NCBI GenBank assembly: GCA_024114885.1
Contig: CP099423.1
Span: 1,612,001 to 1,676,000, forward strand
DNA from: Septoria linicola
Lineage: Eukaryota > Ascomycota > Dothideomycetes > Mycosphaerellales > Mycosphaerellaceae
Reading direction: 5' to 3'
Length of the DNA: 64,000 nucleotides
Shown: positions 22,777 to 33,758 of the stretch, piece by piece
How the letters are laid out: every line of letters begins with the position of its first letter
Numbering within the stretch: position 1 is the stretch's first letter
The notes under the pieces: generated by a model
Database searches by the model: none
Told to the model about the DNA's origin: nothing
The model's input: the letters and a program-made list of their open reading frames with translations, nothing else
Translations under genes and position numbers: made by a program

Positions 22777-24144
22777 ATGATCCTTGCGATCATCATGTCG
22801 CGCCGAGTTGTCGAGATTTGCTTCTTGGCTATGGTCCTGGCTCACATTACGCTGTCGTGTCCAGGACCGGCGACATTCCAGAGTAGCCACACGCGGAACA
22901 CCTTGCGAACACGATGGTACAGCGTTAGCATACCGGGAAAGTCGGAGGATCGTACTGCAAGTCGACTTCATTCTCAGAAGCAGCCCATGTTGCTAATTTG
23001 TGAACCATCTTAGATCAATGTATGGCCGCAAAGCGAGCCACCTCAGTGTGAAGATATGCAAGACCACAACGGCAAGATCAACAAGCAGCATATCCAAGCT
23101 GTTCGTTACTGTGACGTGACGCAGGCAGACTATGACACCCTCCATGAAACTGTCGAGGCGGGAATCAGCGCCTGGGACATTGCAGCTCAGCAGTCTTCTC
23201 TGCGCATCTATTCGGCACTGGGATCTCTGGGCAATCCTCACAAGCTCAGCATATGTGGTCAATCAGGAGTGAAGCCCGATGCATTACACATCAGCGATGT
23301 AACTGGCAAGGACATGCCCACTTGGACGACTGTTGGCTACGAAAGCGCAGAAGTATATGGCAACAGGCCTGGTCGCCATTCCCTGACGTTTGAGAGGACT
23401 GGAAACAAGGAAGTCGATACCGTAAGCACTGTTTTCCGGCTCCTTCTAGGATCGAACACTGATTGGACTCGCAGAGAGTCATGACCCACGAGCTTGGTCA
23501 CGCTGCTGGTCTGGAGCACGAACATGCTCGTCCGGACAGTAAAGATCACATCATCTTCGAATGTGAAAACCTCAGAAACTACGATCAGGTCTTGAAGCTG
23601 GTCGGTGCGAAGAGAATGAAGGAGATGTAGGTGTATGAACACATATCTAAGGCGGTCAATGCTAATGATGGAACAGCTGCACTGATTATGAGATCGCCAA
23701 GCAGTACGCTGAAGCGCCTTAAAATTTTCTCGCCTACGCATACCTACCACACACCTTCCAAGGCATCGGAGAACGAACATGGTCCAAGAACTTTGATGAC
23801 GAATCGATCATGCTGTATAACTCATGGGATGAGAGCAATGGCAAAGGTCCAGTGATCGTGAGCAAGTACGGCGATGAGCTACAGCAAGGTGGCTTTTGTC
23901 AGACAGTATCGATGGGTATGTCTTTCTCGTCAGAACATTTGATGACTCTGCGCTGACCGAACTAGGTGATGTCTCCCGGATCCGCCAGCTCTATCCTACT
24001 GATGACTTCGATTGGACTCAGGAGGCCGAGGACGATCCAGGCTTTATGCCTCACGCAAAGAGGGCTGCCGCCAGTCCATCCTGTAGACACAAGGGGGGTC
24101 CTGCTACGGCTAAGCAAGCTGTAGCGTCAATGGTTTCAAGGTAG
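22777..24144 (+). pseudogene. Astacin-type (M12A) zinc metalloprotease, secreted, interrupted by TAA
   Basis: The zinc motif HELGHAAGLEHEHARPD is an exact astacin H-E-x2-H-x2-G-x2-H-E-x2-R-x-D. It is formed by exon 23475-23626 after a 53-nt intron (23422-23474). Other in-frame introns are 22961-23013, 23627-23676 and 23916-23965, the last giving SMG|DVSRIRQLYP, the usual SMGDxxRxxxLYP region. A hydrophobic signal-like start at 22777 (MILAIIMSRRVVEICFLAMV) is one frame off the next exon. A 64-nt intron at 22859-22922 with a weak GTCCAG donor could repair this. A TAA at 23720-23722 cuts the frame in the middle of the catalytic domain (IAKQYAEAP-stop-NFLAYAYLP) and no intron can remove it. A CAA-to-TAA change would explain it. 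The product would be extracellular if made, and is probably inactive. Confidence 0.75.
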
Positions 24145-24779
24145 GTCAGAGACCACGCAGGGCACGACGACGAGCCAAGATGAGCTCTGCATGGTAGGTC
24201 GCCTTGAAATGTCTTTTACTTCTTCAGCTTTTTTCACATCACTTTCAATCGTGGGAACGGCGCTCTGCAGCTTTGATCAGCCAGCTATGCGTGTTTTCGT
24301 GGTCAATGGAACAGTTATAGTTCTACAATCATGAAAGCTGTGTCGGTTTTCCTGCAGCTTGATCACTCAGCGGCCTTTGTATCGAGTAGCGGATCATGTT
24401 TCACTGTAGCGAGGGCACACCACATTGGTTTTCCTTCGGTTGAATCTGCCGTCGAGTAACACAGCCGTGACCTTGTGGTGATGTGAGGCACAGAACATCT
24501 CAGAGCAGCAGTCGGACTGCATTGCCGTGCCGCGAAATGGAGCCAAGACCGCAGCAGCCGCCGCGATAGCTCTATCCGATAAGTCCGATGTCGTCGGTGC
24601 AAAGATCCTGGTAGCTCATGAACGTTGCCGATGGATGTGTAGTGAACATAATGAGAAGCATTTCCAGACTCGCCTGTCGTGCCATTGAGTCAAGAGAGAA
24701 CCTGTCTGATACCACTCCCAAGCCATTTTCTACTCCACCACAACACTTATATCAAGCGGGAAGACCAGGGAGGGCAAGA
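24145..24779. other. Intergenic region upstream of the FAHD1-like gene
   Basis: About 635 nt. The frame of the next gene stays open back to an ATG at 24618, so up to 54 extra N-terminal codons are possible, but the sequence there (MNVADGCVVNIMRSISRLAC) gives no extra domain. Otherwise empty. Confidence 0.4.
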
Positions 24780-25776
24780 ATGTCCGCGTCGTTCGTACGA
24801 CAGATCGCGTGCAAACAACTGCCGAAGTGGTCATCAGCTTGCTCAGCTCCAGTTGCTGGCCGGCGGGCGTACTGCGTAACGAGCTTGATTGCCGGAAGCA
24901 CGCCGAGTGCAACTAGAAATACTTGCAATAGCTTGCGGAGCACAATGCGAGGTATCGATACTTCTGTACCTGTGGCCCAAAGGAGGACGTTTGCAAGCAC
25001 AACGCCCAATATGACAAGCTTGAAGGAGATTAAGCAGAACTGCCGAAAGGTATATCCATGAACCAGAACTGTATTCGCATGGATCTGGGACTAAGTCGCT
25101 ACCACAGGTTATCTGCATTGGCCGTAACTACGCAGACCATGTGACAGAGCTTAACAACCAGAGACCGAAACAGCCTTTCTTCTTCCTCAAGCCACCCTCA
25201 TCGATTCTCCTGCCTGATGAGGGGCCAATCCTCAGACCAAACGGCGTCACCCTCCACTTCGAGATCGAGCTAGGAATTGTGATTGGAAACACAGTGAAGG
25301 ACCTTGACGAGAATGACGAGGCAGGCTGGACAGATGCCATTGGAGGCTACATCACAGGCATAGATATGACAGGGCGCAATGTACAAGAGGAAGCAAAGAA
25401 GCGCGGTCTGCCATGGTCGATCGCAAAGGGCTTTGACACTTTCTTGCCGATCGCCGGACCTGTTGCGAAAGAGGACATCAAGGACCCTCACAATGTTGAG
25501 CTGTACTTGAAGGTCAACGGGGAGACGAAACAGAACGACAACACAGAGCTCATGCTGTTCCGGATAGGCAGGCAGCTTGCAGATATTAGCAAGGTCATGA
25601 CACTGGAGAAGGGAGATATTGTGCTCACTGGCACGCCGAAGGGTGTGGGACCAGTTGTGACTGGCGACGTGATGGAGGCTGGACTTATCGTAGACGGCAA
25701 AGAGGTCGAGCAGGCGAAGATCAAGGTTGAGGTCAGGGATCGCGACTCGCCATATGAGTTCACACCTACATACTAG
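24780..25776 (+). CDS. Fumarylacetoacetate-hydrolase family protein, FAHD1-like acylpyruvase/oxaloacetate decarboxylase
   Basis: Two exons, 24780-25049 and 25108-25776, around a 58-nt intron that splits K|VICIGRNYADHV. The core ICIGRNYADHVTELNNQRP, FFFLKPPSSILLP, HFEIELGIVIG (metal-binding acidic pair), GYITGIDMTGRN (third acidic ligand), KKRGLPWSIAKGFDTFLP and LTGTPKGVGPV follows FAHD1 closely from end to end. FAHD1 enzymes are mitochondrial and use Mg2+ to cleave acylpyruvates or decarboxylate oxaloacetate. From 24780 the protein has 312 aa with a basic, Ser/Ala/Arg-rich leader (MSASFVRQIACKQLPKWSS). An internal in-frame ATG at 25011 (MTSLKEIKQNC) would give a 235-aa leaderless form, about the size of the human enzyme. 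No damage was seen. Confidence 0.92.
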
Positions 25777-25908
25777 ATGTATACGTTCTGTGAGCCGTGC
25801 ACGTCGCGAGAGATGCTTCTCCACCAGAAGAGAGGAAAATCTGGCCTTGGTGAACAGGAGCATAACCCTTCGTGAGCTGACTGTACGAAGCTGCGCGAAT
25901 GGATTGGT

Positions 25909-27472
25909 CTAGGGTATGTCTGCATCGTCATCGTCGCCGCCGAAGCCAAAAGAGAAGCCTCCTCCACCGTCCCGATTATCCTGCTCAGCAGTCTTCGTGA
26001 GCTCTTCCCAGCCTTTGCCGATTTTGCTCAATCTTTGCATCTCTTTCAGTCCTTCTTCGAGCAGTTGTGGATCATGTTCCCGCAGTCTCTCTACGAAGAG
26101 GTTATAAGGATCCTCGACATCATCACTGAACCCACTGATGTTACACTTGGGACCATTGAGGAAGTGTAGCACAGCGCCGAGTCTAGCGATAGGGACCAGA
26201 TTCTGGGTGATCGCAATGCTTGCTTCCAGGTTGAGCACGAGGTGATACCAGCCGGAAGGCACGTACAGCACCTCGCCCTCTCCGCAAATGCCCTCTTTGC
26301 AGCCTGGCGTTCTTCGTGCCTCCGCATGAAACCCGAGGAGCCACTCGGCGATGCTGAGAGGTGAAGTGACCTCGCTTTGATCTTCGCTGACATACACGCC
26401 GGGAGGAGGTGGGATCGATGGCGATGATGGGAACATGATCCAGTACTTTGACCCCTTGAGGACAGCATTCCAAGCGCTAGTAGCATTGGGATCCTTGTGG
26501 AATGTGCTACCACTTCTGTCCGGCCCAATTATTAGCCAGCGGTGATCAGGTCGCTGCTTGCCTAGCAGGTGGAACAGATCGGGACCGAAACAGGTGGGCT
26601 CCCAGTAGTCTGCGTCTTCAGCAGGCTTATCTGAAACCGTCAGATTCATTTTCTGGGTGAAGGCGCGATCGAAGAGGTATAGAGGCGACTCGTCACGACT
26701 GTTGTTCATGTATCCGACATAGGTCTTCAGCGGCCAGTCTACGGCCTCGGCGCGGAATGGGACATCTGCGTACTGCTCGACAAGCTTGTCTGTTGACCAG
26801 GTCTTATAGACAGGCCACTGCTTCACTGGCTCTGTCAGAATGAAGGGCTGACCATACCACTTCTCCGCAAAGTCAGCATGCGAGAGGTCTTTCAGCCTGG
26901 CAATCTCGTTTTGCTTGGGAATGTCTTCAGCATATCGATGCAGATCAACATTGGCACAGAAGAACGGCCGATGCAGCACGTCAGAGAAGAGATTTGAACA
27001 GTCTATCCGCGGCTCTCTGCTTGACTCTTGTGACAGATACGTAGAGCGCCAGGTGCCTTGCCAAGTGAAGTCCTTCGGGGATGACCTACCAATGCTGCTC
27101 AGCGTTTGCTGAATCCACGCATGACTCACAAACTTACTCAACAAATAGGATACGCCATAACTCCTCGTTCCTAGTGAACGCGTGCAGTGCTCGACACGTT
27201 CCTCCTAGTCGGAGCAAATCCTGAGGCTCGAGAATCTCAAGCAACAGAGCCAGTAGCTCGTCAGGGAGTAGTGCAAAACTTCCGGTAGATAATCTGAGAT
27301 TAACATTGGAAGTGAGGGCATTGCCACTAGGACGTACACCCAGTGGGTGGCGTCTAACGAATGCTGCGCTGTCGCTTTGGACATCCCGCTGCTTTTGCTT
27401 CTTGACCGGTCGTTCCGATGACTCCAAAGCAGGACTATCGTAACCGCTGTCGAAAAGCTGGGACACAGCCAT
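25909..27472 (-). CDS. F-box plus JmjC-domain protein, 503 aa
   Basis: Two exons, 27138-27472 and 25909-27085, joined across a 52-nt intron in phase (LFVE|SSPKDFTWQGTWRSTYL). The first exon has an F-box (FALLPDELLALLLEILEPQD, then CRALHAFTRNEELWRILF). The second has a JmjC fold with iron ligands H-x-D in TFHKDPNAT and a later His in GWYHLVLNL, plus the lysine in GSKYWIMFP expected to hold 2-oxoglutarate. The arrangement resembles the JMJD6-like group, whose members hydroxylate or demethylate protein residues. An F-box on the same chain is known in fungal relatives. A Gly/Asp-rich tail ends the protein. The exact substrate is unknown. It diverges from eIF4A. Confidence 0.9.
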
Positions 27473-27881
27473 GCTGATTGGTCATGCGAGACTGAGCCAG
27501 AGCGTGACTGGGAGGCGAAGTGGCTGATCGAATGATGTTTGCGAAAAGCGTGCGCTGGGCGAGAAGTGCTGGAGGGAGGCGAACGAACAAATAAAGTTCC
27601 GGCAGGCGGCAAGAGCGACGCACAGGCGCACTACCCACTTCATTATTTTCTCTCTCAAAGCCCGCCTTCGAGATCTTCACAACAACCCAACACCACTTTT
27701 ACCAACACACACCACACACAACTAGAACCAGACGACTGTCATTACCGACAGTCAGGTATCTAGTTTTTCCACCACAACTTTCAGCGACAGCGCGGCGTCC
27801 TCGAGGACCTCCGCCCCACCACTCACCGAACTTTTCAGCTCACTTGCCCAGCGCAGCGAGCTTCGTTCCTGAATCGCAATC
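27473..27881. promoter_or_regulatory. Divergent promoter region, F-box/JmjC gene and eIF4A
   Basis: A 409-nt gap between start codons. The half next to eIF4A has a long C/A- and pyrimidine-rich run (27680-27730) of the sort common in leaders of highly expressed fungal translation genes. No specific factor site is claimed. Confidence 0.5.
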
Positions 27882-29347
27882 ATGGCTGACAAGGGACTTG
27901 AGGATATCGATGCTGGTAAGTCAAGAGTGGCGCGCACATCTGGCGTACACATTATGGAGGACGGCGGCGACGGCAGATAGCAGAAAATTTGGCGGGCGGC
28001 TGTTGGCAGGGCGGGCGAGAGGACAATCATAAAATTCACATTACAAAGAAAGCCTCTCTTAACAGTTGACAATTTGCAGGTCAGATCGAGTCCAACTATG
28101 ACGAGACCACCGATAGCTTCGATGCCATGAACCTCAAGAGCGAGCTCCTCCGTGGAGTCTACGCCTACGGTTTCGAGCGCCCATCTGCTATCCAGCAGCG
28201 CGCTATCATGCCGGTCATCAAGGGTACGTAACGACTGGAAAATGAGACTCGCACTGCGCACTCGACTGACTCGACCCAGGCAACGATGTTATCGCTCAAG
28301 CCCAGTCCGGTACCGGAAAGACTGCCACTTTCTCCATCTCCGTTCTTCAGAAGATCGACCCCAACATCAAGGCATGCCAGGCTTTGATCCTCGCCCCAAC
28401 CCGTGAGTTGGCTCAGCAGATCCAGAAGGTCGTCGTCGCCATCGGCGACTTCATGCAGATCGAGTGTCACGCCTGCATTGGTGGTACTTCAGTAAGAGAT
28501 GACATGAAGGCTCTCCAGGACGGCCCACAGGTCGTCGTTGGCACTCCAGGTCGTGTCCACGATATGATCCAGCGCCGCGTCCTCCGCACTGACAGCATGA
28601 AGATGTTCGTGCTCGACGAGGCTGACGAGATGTTGTCTCGCGGCTTCACTGAGCAGATCTACGACATCTTCCAGCTGCTCCCTCAGTCCACCCAGGTCGT
28701 TCTCCTGTCCGCCACCATGCCACAGGACGTCCTCGAGGTCACCACCAAGTTCATGCGCGACCCAGTCCGCATCCTTGTCAAGAAGGACGAGCTCACGCTT
28801 GAAGGTATCAAGCAATTCTACATCGCCGTTGAGAAGGAGGACTGGAAGCTCGACACCCTCTCTGACTTGTACGAGACTGTTACCATCACTCAAGCTGTCA
28901 TCTTCTGCAACACCCGTAGAAAGGTCGACTGGCTCACCGACAAGCTCACCGCCCGTGACTTCACGGTGTCTGCCATGCACGGAGATATGGACCAGACCCA
29001 GCGTGACGTCATCATGAAGGAGTTCCGTTCCGGTTCTTCTCGTGTCTTGATCGCTACCGACTTGCTCGCTCGTGGTATCGATGTGCAGCAGGTTTCCCTG
29101 GTCATCAACTACGACTTGCCAGCCAACCGCGAGAACTACATCCACCGTATCGGCCGTGGTGGTCGTTTCGGTCGTAAGGGTGTTGCCATCAACTTCGTCA
29201 CCGCCGACGATGTGCGCATGATGCGTGAGATCGAGCAGTTCTACAGCACCCAGATTGAGGAGATGCCAATGAACGTGGCCGGTACGTTTTTGCCCAGTGC
29301 TTTGAAGTCCTTCCCAAATGCTAACGATACCCGCAGACCTCATCTAA
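27882..29347 (+). CDS. TIF1: Translation initiation factor eIF4A (DEAD-box RNA helicase)
   Basis: Four exons, 27882-27915, 28080-28223, 28280-29281 and 29337-29347. The introns are 164, 56 and 55 nt, all GT-AG and in frame. The last exon codes only the end of the protein (A|DLI, stop). All DEAD-box motifs are present: Q-motif (AIQQRA), AQSGTGKT, PTRELA, TPGR, DEAD, SAT, VIFCNT, ARGID and HRIGRGGR. The protein starts MADKGLEDIDAG. eIF4A unwinds mRNA leaders in the cytoplasm as part of eIF4F. Intron 1 is about three times the size of other introns here, as often seen in strongly expressed fungal genes. Confidence 0.98.
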
Positions 29348-30031
29348 GCGTACAACATACGCCCACATTACCACGCCTTTGACGTTCGACTGAGTCTTGA
29401 AAAACTCACTGGTCTTCGGACCCGCATTGTCGAGCCGCGGAGGCACCCATATCACGAACGATACCTGAACAGCATCCGCCGCTTGTGCGCAGACGGAGCG
29501 TACCTTATCACGACTGCTCACTGATAGCGCTAATGGCGAGGGATGAAGATATGCATCATGGTCGTCAGGAAGGAGTTTGCAATGATGCTTTGCGGAAAAA
29601 ATTGCTTTCGATGTTTCTTAGATCGGATCACGGTGTACTGCTTACGCTGAAGCTTTTCTTACTCCGGCTGAATTGCGACCTCGTGCGTAGGATAGAGCTG
29701 CGTGCATCATGAAAAGACAGTTAACAAGATGAATCCCATCGTTCCTTCCTCGTTTTGTGCTTTGGCAGGTGCTCACTCGCTTGCCTGCTCATGCAGCTTG
29801 GCACCACTTCGGCTTCAACTCAGCAGTTTCGACAATAGCAAAAAAATGACCCGCTAACAATGGCGGTCGAACAATAGAGTGGAAGTTTCACTATTCATAT
29901 CGGCTTCGCCTCAAGGTACGTCAACATTGAGAACCTCACGCAACCTCGACTGACCAGATTCTCCAGCAGGCCCAAGCCTTCGCCATTCAACATCAAGCGA
30001 ACTGCAACGATACACTCCCAAGATCTGCAAG
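29348..30031. other. Intergenic, nothing recognised
   Basis: About 680 nt containing the eIF4A 3' UTR and the promoter of the next gene. No supported gene. Confidence 0.4.
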
Positions 30032-32053
30032 ATGGCTCCCCAGATGCAGCCGCCGTCTTCACCGACATCGCTCCTGTGGGCTCATCAGATGAAGCGCGAA
30101 CACGGCTTCCTCCTCACCCGCATGCAGAAGCTCGAGGCAGCTATCAGCCGAATCGAAGCTATTGCCATCGCCAACCAGGATAAGGAGCTCAATGTTGCTG
30201 AAATCGCGCAGAAGGTCCAGACTCTGGCCGAGGAGAGCAGGACGAAGAACAGCCACGGCACCGAGTCCGCCATCGAAAAAGTCCGCAAGGAAGTCACGGA
30301 TCAGTTTAAGGAGCTGGACGAGCGTCTGGAAGCCATCATCAACAAGCTCGACTCAGTTGACCGCGCCGTCGAACATGCAGCAGGCACCAGCAGCAAAGCT
30401 TTTGATCGCGAAGTAGAGATGTTGAAGAGAGTCAAGGGACTCGAGGAGGGCATGAAGAATTTCAGAGACAACATGCGGCTACTGGGTAGAAAGGTGGATG
30501 ACGGCAGTGTGGAGCAGGTTCATGCACAGGTGCAAAAGCTGATGCAAAAGGCCAAAGATGCCGGCGCCGATCACGAGAAGGTGCAGGAGACAGTGACCAT
30601 GCTGCAAGCTGCAGTCGAAGCAATGAAAGAGGAGAACCAGAAACTGGAGGCACAAGTCCAGGTGGCGAGGGAGGAAATGGGTGCAAGAGCTGCCGAGGCT
30701 GCAATGTCCGCACGAACGCTGCAAGCTGCTCAGGACGATCTGCGAAATGCAACAGCTCGCCATGCAGCCCCAATACCGAAAGAAGTCCCCAGTGAAGCCA
30801 ACACGAGAGACTCTGGTTCTGACCAAGTGCCCATCGCAGCTAGATCAGAGGCCAGCAACGAGCCAGCGGACAGCCAACATACCGAAGAGGCCATGACCAA
30901 CAGAGCAACGACACCAAAGGAGTTACCAAAGAAGAGTACCAGGTCAGACAAGAAAGCTCATGTTGCAACCACCAAATCGGCACACGGGCAAACAAATGAG
31001 GCGATGGTGGTAGATGAGACTATTTCAAAGCCAGTGTCGATGAAGAGAGAACTGGCAGGTCTGCAGACAGAGACTTCCAACAAGCGCAGGAAGGTTGGTC
31101 CGACAAGCAATACTGGCGCAGGGTTCTTCAAGAAATTCGGCAGTGCTACACAACAGCCAAAGGGGAAGAATGTAGCACCAAGTGACAAGATTACAGACGA
31201 AAAGATCCAAATGCGCATCGTGCGGAAAGGCAAAGGCTGGGTTGAAGTTGTAGAACAAGTGGACGAAAACGAAGCAGAGGACCTCGCGGAGCTGGCAAGA
31301 CTAGTGCCGCCTTCGACTGCACGGGAGAGTCCTGTTCGACTCGCTAGCACGGACTTTGCTGGCAATCCCATCAAGGTCAAAAAGGGTCGTGGTCGACCAC
31401 GCGAAGTGGCTACGCCTACTCCTGAGGAGGGTCACGCAATATCACAACCTCCGAAGCGTGGACCAGGTCGCCCTAGAAAGTTGGCTACAGAGCCTTCCGT
31501 GGAGCAATCGACCGAGCAGCCTCTTCCGCGAGCCGCGAAGCGCCGAACTATTGAGCAGAATGACAATGCTCAAGCACCTGGGCCCTCCGGCACGAAATCG
31601 AGGGGCAGGAAGCGCAAGGCTGATGCCGATGCCATCGACGAGACTATGGACTTGTATGCTCCGCGAGCGACTCGTAGTCAACGTGGAACGCCAGCTCCAG
31701 CTCCGGCGCCAGCACCTGCGAAGAGAAGTAGAACTGATGTGAAGCCATCTGCGACTGTTAAGAGCCATCCTCGTGCAGTTACGCCTGTCCCAACGACGAA
31801 GCGTCGGAGAGGACTTACCGGCGTGTTCTCCTCTCCAATCTCTTCTCCGCCAGATAACATCGAGATTGTCCAGGACGAAGCCGAAGTCAAACCTGCAGTC
31901 GCCAAGAAGAGAGTGTCAAAAGAGGCTGCACGTGGCAGCAAGAGGAGGACTATCCCGCAGCTTGACGGTGCTTCTGTATTACTCCACCGTGAGGAGCATT
32001 TGGATGCGGCTCAGACTACGAAGGCAATCTTCGACAGAGACTTCGAGATGTGA
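30032..32053 (+). CDS. Coiled-coil AT-hook protein, 673 aa, probably chromatin-associated
   Basis: A single exon from ATG 30032. Residues ~15-250 are strongly heptad-like and charged (for example KLEAAISRIEAIAIANQDKE and MKNFRDNMRLLGRKV), predicting long coiled coils. From ~450 there are two clear AT-hooks, KKGRGRPRE (~452) and KRGPGRPRK (~474), and a third weaker basic site SRGRKRKAD (~528). Basic clusters such as SNKRRKVG and TTKRRRG fit nuclear import signals. A short block GKGWVEVVEQVDE resembles no domain I know. I infer a DNA minor-groove-binding structural protein of chromatin. Family unrecognised. Confidence 0.8.
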   Translation: MAPQMQPPSSPTSLLWAHQMKREHGFLLTRMQKLEAAISRIEAIAIANQDKELNVAEIAQKVQTLAEESRTKNSHGTESAIEKVRKEVTDQFKELDERLEAIINKLDSVDRAVEHAAGTSSKAFDREVEMLKRVKGLEEGMKNFRDNMRLLGRKVDDGSVEQVHAQVQKLMQKAKDAGADHEKVQETVTMLQAAVEAMKEENQKLEAQVQVAREEMGARAAEAAMSARTLQAAQDDLRNATARHAAPIPKEVPSEANTRDSGSDQVPIAARSEASNEPADSQHTEEAMTNRATTPKELPKKSTRSDKKAHVATTKSAHGQTNEAMVVDETISKPVSMKRELAGLQTETSNKRRKVGPTSNTGAGFFKKFGSATQQPKGKNVAPSDKITDEKIQMRIVRKGKGWVEVVEQVDENEAEDLAELARLVPPSTARESPVRLASTDFAGNPIKVKKGRGRPREVATPTPEEGHAISQPPKRGPGRPRKLATEPSVEQSTEQPLPRAAKRRTIEQNDNAQAPGPSGTKSRGRKRKADADAIDETMDLYAPRATRSQRGTPAPAPAPAPAKRSRTDVKPSATVKSHPRAVTPVPTTKRRRGLTGVFSSPISSPPDNIEIVQDEAEVKPAVAKKRVSKEAARGSKRRTIPQLDGASVLLHREEHLDAAQTTKAIFDRDFEM

Positions 32054-32523
32054 AAGCAGACAAAGGTGTTTGCTCGTTGCACACTATGCTATCACGCTGG
32101 TTGTGTGCACCCATGTCAAATATCAATTCTTGCAACATCGAATAGTGCCCAGTGTCAGTGTCTCCGAAGGACTGAAGCAGTTTCTTCTATCAAGCAGACA
32201 GACTGTGCACGGATGCCGTTCGCTCCAAATACAACTATCGATATATCTATATAACACCATTTAGCCGTACATTTCGAACAGCTGATGTTTAGCTGCCAAG
32301 CTCCAGCAAGATAACTAATCATGTCCAGGTGTGGTTGCACGCTATGCATGTAAGAAAACGTGGCATAGACTTTGCAAAGGCTGGCCGTGTTTTCTCACAA
32401 GTATGCACCTGGTGTGGTTGTTCAAAGACAGCTTAAGCATTGCTGCACCAACTAATCACGGGAGACTATCCTTTACTGCTCGAAGTAGCCGATCGATGCT
32501 ACGCTCTCCTCGAATCGCCCAAC
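32054..32523. other. Intergenic, nothing recognised
   Basis: About 470 nt, with no supported gene on either strand. Confidence 0.35.
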
Positions 32524-32825
32524 ATGGCCAGAGGCGTTGCTTCACTCTTGCTTCTTGCGAGCGTTGCTTTAGCAGCAGTCACGATCGTCCCCGAACCCAA
32601 AAGCCTGTAGATGTGCTGCAGGTGTGTTATGTCTTGGATGTTAGTGGCACTTGTACAGAACAGCAGAAAGAAATGTTGGCGAATAGTACTGCGGTGGTCA
32701 AGGAGTACATGGTAGTGGATCGCAACTCGACAGAAAGATTTCCGGACGTCGTTGGGCGTGGTTCTTTCAGAATAGAACATGCTATGTCTTTTGTCCCGTG
32801 GCACAACGGCATGCTGGACGTGTGA
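32524..32825 (+). pseudogene. Possible small secreted protein or fragment with frame break
   Basis: The ATG at 32524 opens a good signal peptide (MARGVASLLLLASVALAAV) and then stops at TAG 32608-32610. From about 32610 another frame is open to the TGA at 32823 and looks like secreted protein sequence (GTCTEQQKEMLANSTAVVKE, two N-x-S/T sites). Removing a 38-nt GT-AG stretch (32607-32644) would join the two in phase. That is shorter than any certain intron in the window and it has no branch site, so a frame-breaking lesion is at least as likely. I do not recognise the family. Confidence 0.35.
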
Positions 32826-33758
32826 CCAGAGTGAGATACATCTAGTAATCTTCAGAATATCCTGTTGTAGCAAGTAAGAATGAGCCTGCCTGTCATGCTT
32901 GGCAGAAGAATGTCTTCTCGTGAACATCAGCTCGTTCAGAAACCAATAATGAACACGAGTGTCACCCTCGGGTGAATTGTGCCGGACCTTGCCTTGCCCT
33001 GCGCGTACTCGGTGCGATGTAGACGATAGTGGAGTCTTGGTGGCTTGGAAGTTGGTATGCCTTGAGTAGCTGAGCGTAGGGATGGCCCAGCAAGAAACAG
33101 TCAGCTGCCGTGATACCGAACGCCAGAGTTGTTCAAACAAATCAAAGACTTTGTTGCGCCGGAGATGCAGGTACGCTCGTGTCGTGTGAGACGGGAAGAT
33201 TGCCATAGGTGCTAGGGTAGCATTTCGACACGTTCCCATGATGGAAGCAGCCAAGCACATGGCGCTGTCTTCGGCTCAGTCCAGCAGCATGTCATCAGCC
33301 GGCACAGATGAAGGCGTTAATGGACCTTTGGGCAGCGACCAAGTGTTTGCTGCTGCTGCTGCTTCGAAAGAGGCCGCCGCCATCGACTCACTGTCAATCC
33401 TCTTCAGCGCCTCGCTCACGCCACCTACTTCAGCTGGATCTCAGCGACAGATGAAGATGTCTCTGACTTCATCAGCCTTGTGACCCCTCCACCCCTCCTA
33501 TGGTCCTAGGGAAGCATCGACATCCTCGCTCACTTACGCAACAACCAGATCCACCCGGGCTCACGCTAGAAGCAAGATCTTATTCCGGACTGACGTAGAT
33601 TACGCACACCTGGCTGGCTGGCTGGCTGGCTGGCTGCGCGGAACACGAACACGCGAGGACACGAGCAAAGAGAGCTGCGAGCGTTTAATATTGTCTCTCT
33701 GCACTGCTACTAAGCGTCAAAACTCTTCTGGAAAGAGCGCATCATCATCGCCGTCAAC
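32826..33758. other. Intergenic region with simple repeats
   Basis: About 930 nt. An 81-codon ATG frame at 33238-33483 is rich in Ala and Ser and contains a CTG-type run (33349-33363); without homology I do not call it a gene. The last part is the promoter and leader of the EF-hand gene. Confidence 0.4.
33611..33636. repeat. TGGC tetranucleotide microsatellite, 6.5 units
   Basis: An uninterrupted tandem run of TGGC, six full units plus TG, about 120 nt upstream of the EF-hand gene start. Read directly. Confidence 0.95.

Noticed and set aside
28489..29343. 284-codon minus-strand open frame
   Set aside because: Antisense shadow of eIF4A; codon bias of the real gene keeps the opposite strand open.
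32499..33260. 253-codon minus-strand open frame
   Set aside because: No domain or splice support and it overlaps the secreted-protein remnant; composition is not protein-like.
33238..33483. 81-codon Ala/Ser-rich frame with CTG run
   Set aside because: Composition follows the simple repeat; no independent support for coding.
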